A stretch of DNA of 64,000 nt from Clostridium sp. (lineage in GTDB: Bacteria > Bacillota > Clostridia > Lachnospirales > Lachnospiraceae): contig JAISOV010000026.1 of the NCBI GenBank assembly GCA_031275405.1, positions 1-64,000 on the forward strand, read 5' to 3'. A model generated the notes under the pieces. It made no database searches and was not told where the DNA came from. It saw only the letters and a list, made by a program, of their open reading frames with translations. Shown here one piece after another: positions 62,204 through 64,000 of this stretch; the stretch's first letter is position 1, and the number at the start of each line of letters is the position of its first letter. A program made the translations under genes and the position numbers.

Positions 62204-62944
62204 ATGTACAATATCGCGATCTGCGATGACAACGGCTTATTTATCCAGTACATGAAGCGTATTATTAGGACGGTGGGGCTGACCGAGAACGAGGTGACTT
62301 ACTATGAGTTCAGTTCGGGGGAAGATCTGTCGGCGCATCTGCAGGACGGCATAACCTATGATCTGTTGATCCTGGATATGCAAATGCACAAAATGGACGG
62401 CAAGGAAACGGCAAGGAAGTTCCGTAAGTTTTTCCCCTCCACTACTTTGGTATTCTGTTCCGGCGCCTGCCTGCCGGACGTAAAGACGTTCGAGGTGATG
62501 CCTTACCGGTATCTGCTCAAAGAGTATACGGACGAGCATATGCAGAAGGAGATGACGGTCGTCCTTCGGGAAATGCGGAACAAGAAAAGGGAACCGTATG
62601 TGGTCGGGAACTATTATTACAGTTCCATAAGGCTAAGACCCAACCATATCCTGTACATCGCGATCGCAAAACGGGGAAGCACGATCTATCTGTCGCCAAA
62701 CTGCAAGGAGTACGAGACACAGAAGACCTATGCCGCCAAAGAAAGAGTGCTGATCCTGTACCAGAGGCTGAGGGATTTCGGTTTCGCCTATGCCCACAAC
62801 AGCTATATCGTGAACCTGAAGTATGTCGTAAAGATGGATCTGACCGAGCTAGAACTGGTCGAAGGAACGAAACTGTCGATTTCCAGATCGAAAGCACCGG
62901 CGCTGAGGGAGGATTTTGCCAAATTCCTGGCCAGGAAATACTAA
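62204..62944 (+). CDS. LytTR-type response regulator
   Basis: I take ATG 62204 (MYNIAICDDN); an in-frame ATG at 62192 lies in the Shine-Dalgarno-like AAAGGATGGG. The 246-residue protein has a receiver domain with acidic residues CDDN and phospho-Asp in LLILDMQMHKMDG, then a LytTR DNA-binding domain (about 130-240: ILYIAIAKRGSTIYL, FAYAHNSYIVNLKYVVKM). It resembles AgrA/ComE-type regulators and pairs with the kinase that follows. Confidence 0.92.
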   Translation: MYNIAICDDNGLFIQYMKRIIRTVGLTENEVTYYEFSSGEDLSAHLQDGITYDLLILDMQMHKMDGKETARKFRKFFPSTTLVFCSGACLPDVKTFEVMPYRYLLKEYTDEHMQKEMTVVLREMRNKKREPYVVGNYYYSSIRLRPNHILYIAIAKRGSTIYLSPNCKEYETQKTYAAKERVLILYQRLRDFGFAYAHNSYIVNLKYVVKMDLTELELVEGTKLSISRSKAPALREDFAKFLARKY

Positions 62945-63058
62945 GGTTCCTCTGCTGAAAAACACCAAAGAAAAGCAGATCCGATGGGTGTTTGTGTCTG
63001 GCTTTTACGGCTGGACTTGCCTCGGATCCTGCGTCTGCCAGAAAGGGCGATTATCAAT

Positions 63059-64000
63059 ATGGATGGTTTGGATAAAATAGTATTGCTGCTTAGCGATATT
63101 CTGGAGGTTTATATTTTGTATGATTTTTTCAAGGCTTTTTTCCCGATCCGGTCGCGGTGGCAACCCTGGAGGAGAGGGCTGCCGCTGCTGGCGGGGTTTA
63201 CGGCCGCGCTATATGGGGTCAACAGTTTTCACAACGCAAAACTGAACATAGCGGCGCTGCCACTGATCTGTCTAGCCTTTCTCTTTCTATGCTTTGAAGG
63301 GAGCGCGCCGCTCCGGCTGGCATATCTTATGTTAGCCTATACCTTGCTTTCGGTTCCGGAAATGATACTTGCGGTGCTGCTGGGAGTGACCGAGAAATTC
63401 ATACAGAATACTTCCGTCACCGACTTGTCGGGGGTATTCCTGCAGCTGATGGTGACGAAGTTCCTGACCTACATTCTGTTCCTGGTCGCCAAGCAGATCC
63501 CCAAAGGTTCCAAAAGCCATATGAGTTTACGGATCTTTCTCTTATATCTCTTTGTTCCGCTTGCCAGCTTCGGGATCATGGTGCTGAACTATTACACGAG
63601 CGTTGACATCGAAACCCATTTGGGGCTAAAGCTGTGGATGCTCATCGGCCATAGCCTTTTGATCCTAGGGAACATTTTGATTTTTTACGCGTTCAACCGG
63701 TACGTGGAGAAGGAAGCCGTCAACATGCAGCAGACGCTGGTCATCACGAAGCAGCAGACGGATATCACGCATTATAAGCAGATCATGGATCTGAACGGGA
63801 AGCACCGGGAAATCATCCATAATATGAACAACTACCTAAAAGCCATCGGCCAGCTGGCGTATGAGAAGCGGGCGGACAGCATCCTGGAGATCCTGAAAGA
63901 TCTGAACGTCGAGATGGAAAAGAACGAGCTGATCCTATACTGTGAGAATCCGGTGCTGAACACGATCCTGACGGAAAAAAGAGCGGATGCGGAAAAGAAC
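63059..64000 (+). CDS. AgrC-like GHKL sensor histidine kinase (partial)
   Basis: The frame opens at ATG 63059 and runs off the right edge after 314 codons. About six membrane segments fill residues 5-225, then a coiled segment and the phosphoacceptor helix HREIIHNMNNYLKAIGQLAY. The end shows the start of the ATPase domain (ENPVLNTILTEKRADAE, the N box region). This is the AgrC/quorum-sensing-type architecture. It follows the LytTR regulator by 114 bp. The signal peptide gene is not visible in the window. Confidence 0.88.
   Translation, partial: MDGLDKIVLLLSDILEVYILYDFFKAFFPIRSRWQPWRRGLPLLAGFTAALYGVNSFHNAKLNIAALPLICLAFLFLCFEGSAPLRLAYLMLAYTLLSVPEMILAVLLGVTEKFIQNTSVTDLSGVFLQLMVTKFLTYILFLVAKQIPKGSKSHMSLRIFLLYLFVPLASFGIMVLNYYTSVDIETHLGLKLWMLIGHSLLILGNILIFYAFNRYVEKEAVNMQQTLVITKQQTDITHYKQIMDLNGKHREIIHNMNNYLKAIGQLAYEKRADSILEILKDLNVEMEKNELILYCENPVLNTILTEKRADAEKN

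Overview
The window looks like a moderately GC-rich, spore-forming member of the Clostridia, most probably Lachnospiraceae. The evidence is a SpoIID/SpoIIQ-type pair, a T-box leader in front of a eukaryote-like (type 2) isoleucyl-tRNA synthetase, a VanW-family protein, Gram-positive MacAB-like export genes, LytTR/AgrC-type signalling and strong AGGAGG-type ribosome binding sites. No rRNA, CRISPR array, origin or intact mobile element is visible. One tRNA (Gln, CTG) is present.

Layout. 1-3007: a leftward VanR/VanS-like two-component system and a penicillin-binding-type D,D-carboxypeptidase that runs off the left edge, beside a broken helix-turn-helix gene of the sort carried by integrative elements. 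3.2-12 kb: housekeeping genes (D-lactate dehydrogenase, endonuclease III, a VanW/G5 cell-wall protein, an AIR-synthase-like protein, an Lrp regulator coupled to an aminotransferase, TrmL, a glyoxalase-fold protein). 12.4-20.4 kb: an export operon with three successive HlyD-like adaptors, an FtsX/MacB-type permease, a repeat-bearing membrane protein and an ATPase. 20.6-23.3 kb: an AT-rich island with an ABC exporter, the remains of a TPR gene and of a radical SAM gene, a 37-residue peptide gene with an excellent ribosome binding site, and the tail of an IS3-type transposase; it reads as a decayed radical-SAM peptide (RiPP-like) locus. 23.4-31.6 kb: an O-antigen-ligase-like membrane protein, rhamnose catabolism (rhaB, rhaA), a lipoprotein, tRNA-Gln and a GH31 alpha-glucosidase. 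31.8-34.5 kb: hemerythrin, a DEDD exonuclease and a DUF3298-like protein. 34.7-39.8 kb: a leftward amino-acid ABC transporter operon with an XRE-cupin regulator, a class III aminotransferase and a cytidylate-kinase-like protein, led by a promoter and an immediate terminator hairpin. 40-42.2 kb: a secreted Ig-like/cysteine-protease-like protein. 42.4-51.7 kb: T-box-ileS, glgP, an aconitase-family hydratase and an SseB-like protein. 51.9-59.8 kb: SpoIID-like, SpoIIQ-like, amidohydrolase, a GH9-like lipoprotein, ddl and murF. 59.9-64 kb: a solute-binding lipoprotein and a LytTR regulator/AgrC-like kinase pair cut by the right edge.

Between the genes there are several dispersed short repeat families. 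The most striking is a hairpin-bearing element that ends in the Shine-Dalgarno sequence of the next gene (in front of ldhA, the GH31 gene, the amidohydrolase gene and ddl, with diverged copies elsewhere). A second family is a small ATTCAGC/GCTGAAT hairpin placed upstream of three operons. Many promoters are near consensus (TTGACA, 16-18 bp, TATAAT), and one has a palindrome filling its spacer.
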